NCBI GenBank assembly: GCA_903872005.1 | Contig: CAIQJD010000191.1 | Coordinates: 1 to 6,353 of the forward strand | Direction of reading: 5' to 3' | Source of the DNA: an uncultured bacterium | GTDB taxonomy: Bacteria > Chloroflexota > Anaerolineae > JACIWP01 | Length of the DNA: 6,353 nucleotides | Shown here: piece by piece, positions 5,671 through 6,353 of the stretch | Position numbering within the stretch: the first letter of the stretch is position 1 | Layout of the letters: the number at the start of each line of letters is the position of its first letter | Program-made: the position numbers and the translations under genes | Notes under the pieces: generated by a model | What the model was told of the DNA's origin: nothing | Database searches by the model: none | The model's input: the letters and a program-made list of their open reading frames with translations, nothing else

Positions 5671-6353
5671 GCGCCCCGCTAAAGCCCAACTTTCTCAGAC
5701 CCCGCTGGAGCAAGGTATTCACGGACCTCTGGAACGACAAGACCCGCACGGGGCTTGTGGTCGCATCTATTGCCGTCGGCGTCTTTGCCATCGGCATGAT
5801 CCTGAGCGCCTCCCTCATTCTGGGCACGGACATCCAGCGCAGCTACGCCGCGGCCAACCCGCCCAATATCGTCGTGCAGACAGATCCTTTTGACCAGGAT
5901 TTGGTGCAGGCCGTAACAAAGCTGCCGGGTGTCCGGGAAGCACAGGGGCGCCGGCTGGTCGGCATCCGGGCCAGGCAGGGGACGGGGGAATGGGTGACAC
6001 TGAGCATGGTGGGCATCTCCGATTTTCCCGGCCCGATCAACTATCTCGCCACCATTGAAGGCCATGCCGACCTTGGCAAAGGCGAGACCCTGATCAGTCA
6101 GGATGCGCTGCACGTGACCGGGTTTCATGCCGGCGACCAGCTCGAAATCGAGTTTCAGGACGGCTCCACGCACGCCGTGACCGTAGCGGCGTTGGTGGCC
6201 GATCAGACGACGTCCAAACCCGACCCCTACGTAGACAACTATGCCTTCGTGACCATGAAGACGCTGCGGGCCTTTGGTCAGGACGACAGCTACAACCAGC
6301 TCTTCGTCACCGTAGCGGGCGACGGCAGCGACTCCGATCACATCGCCGGCGTC
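5667..6353 (+). CDS. FtsX/MacB-type ABC transporter permease, N-terminal part (3' end beyond the right edge)
   Basis: The frame is open from TTG5667 to the edge (229 codons). The product starts with a cytosolic segment ([22 protein letters not shown]), an approach helix typical of FtsX-like permeases. Transmembrane helix 1 follows at about residues 29-52 ([24 protein letters not shown]). From about 53 on it is a soluble extracytoplasmic domain of the MacB-PCD kind: [11 protein letters not shown] (117-127), [23 protein letters not shown] (139-161) and YAFVTMKTL (192-200). The remaining membrane helices would lie past the edge. The TTG overlaps the ATPase stop (TTGA), which implies translational coupling and a shared complex with the double ATPase. 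This type usually moves lipids, lipoproteins, peptides or antibiotics out of the membrane by a mechanical push; substrate unknown. A start further in would cut helix 1, so TTG is favoured. Confidence 0.88.
   Translation, partial: MSAPLKPNFLRPRWSKVFTDLWNDKTRTGLVVASIAVGVFAIGMILSASLILGTDIQRSYAAANPPNIVVQTDPFDQDLVQAVTKLPGVREAQGRRLVGIRARQGTGEWVTLSMVGISDFPGPINYLATIEGHADLGKGETLISQDALHVTGFHAGDQLEIEFQDGSTHAVTVAALVADQTTSKPDPYVDNYAFVTMKTLRAFGQDDSYNQLFVTVAGDGSDSDHIAGV

Noticed and set aside
5679..6341. 220-codon minus-strand frame opposite the permease
   Set aside because: The plus-strand frame has a membrane helix, a MacB-like domain, a ribosome binding site and stop-start coupling; the minus frame has none of these.

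Overview
The window is about 63% GC by eye, with dense genes, canonical sigma70-type promoters (TTGACA with TACAAT or TATAGT) and frequent GCCGGC hexamers. Together with a YwrD-type gamma-glutamyltransferase and a MacB/FtsX-type exporter operon, this suggests a free-living GC-rich bacterium. My best guess is a Chloroflexota lineage such as Anaerolineae or Caldilineae, but that is a weak inference from style and not from a marker gene.

Left block (1-1113, minus strand): a promoter with a perfect 28-bp palindromic operator drives a TetR-family regulator. The TetR stop overlaps the start of an ABC-2 type transporter permease (ATGA) that runs off the left edge. This reads as a self-regulated drug or lipid efflux operon. 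Bases 1114-1240 separate it from the next gene and hold a nested inverted repeat.

Middle block (1241-3239): a cytoplasmic gamma-glutamyltransferase-family (YwrD-like) Ntn-hydrolase gene on the minus strand has its own promoter. That promoter stands back to back with the plus-strand promoter of tRNA-Lys(CTT). The tRNA ends in a strong intrinsic terminator (3251-3295). I see no feature in 3296-3414.

Right block (3415-6353, plus strand): a promoter, an AT-rich leader, a MarR-family regulator, a 21-bp inverted repeat at the marR stop codon, a protein with two fused MacB/LolD-type ATPase domains, and a UUG-started FtsX/MacB-type permease cut by the right edge. The permease start overlaps the ATPase stop. 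This is most simply a MarR-controlled transporter operon: the ATPase protein powers the permease, and MarR senses a ligand and gates expression.

I see no CRISPR array, transposase, integrase, phage gene or clearly new defence system. The most unusual item is the double-ATPase protein, whose second ABC signature motif is degenerate.
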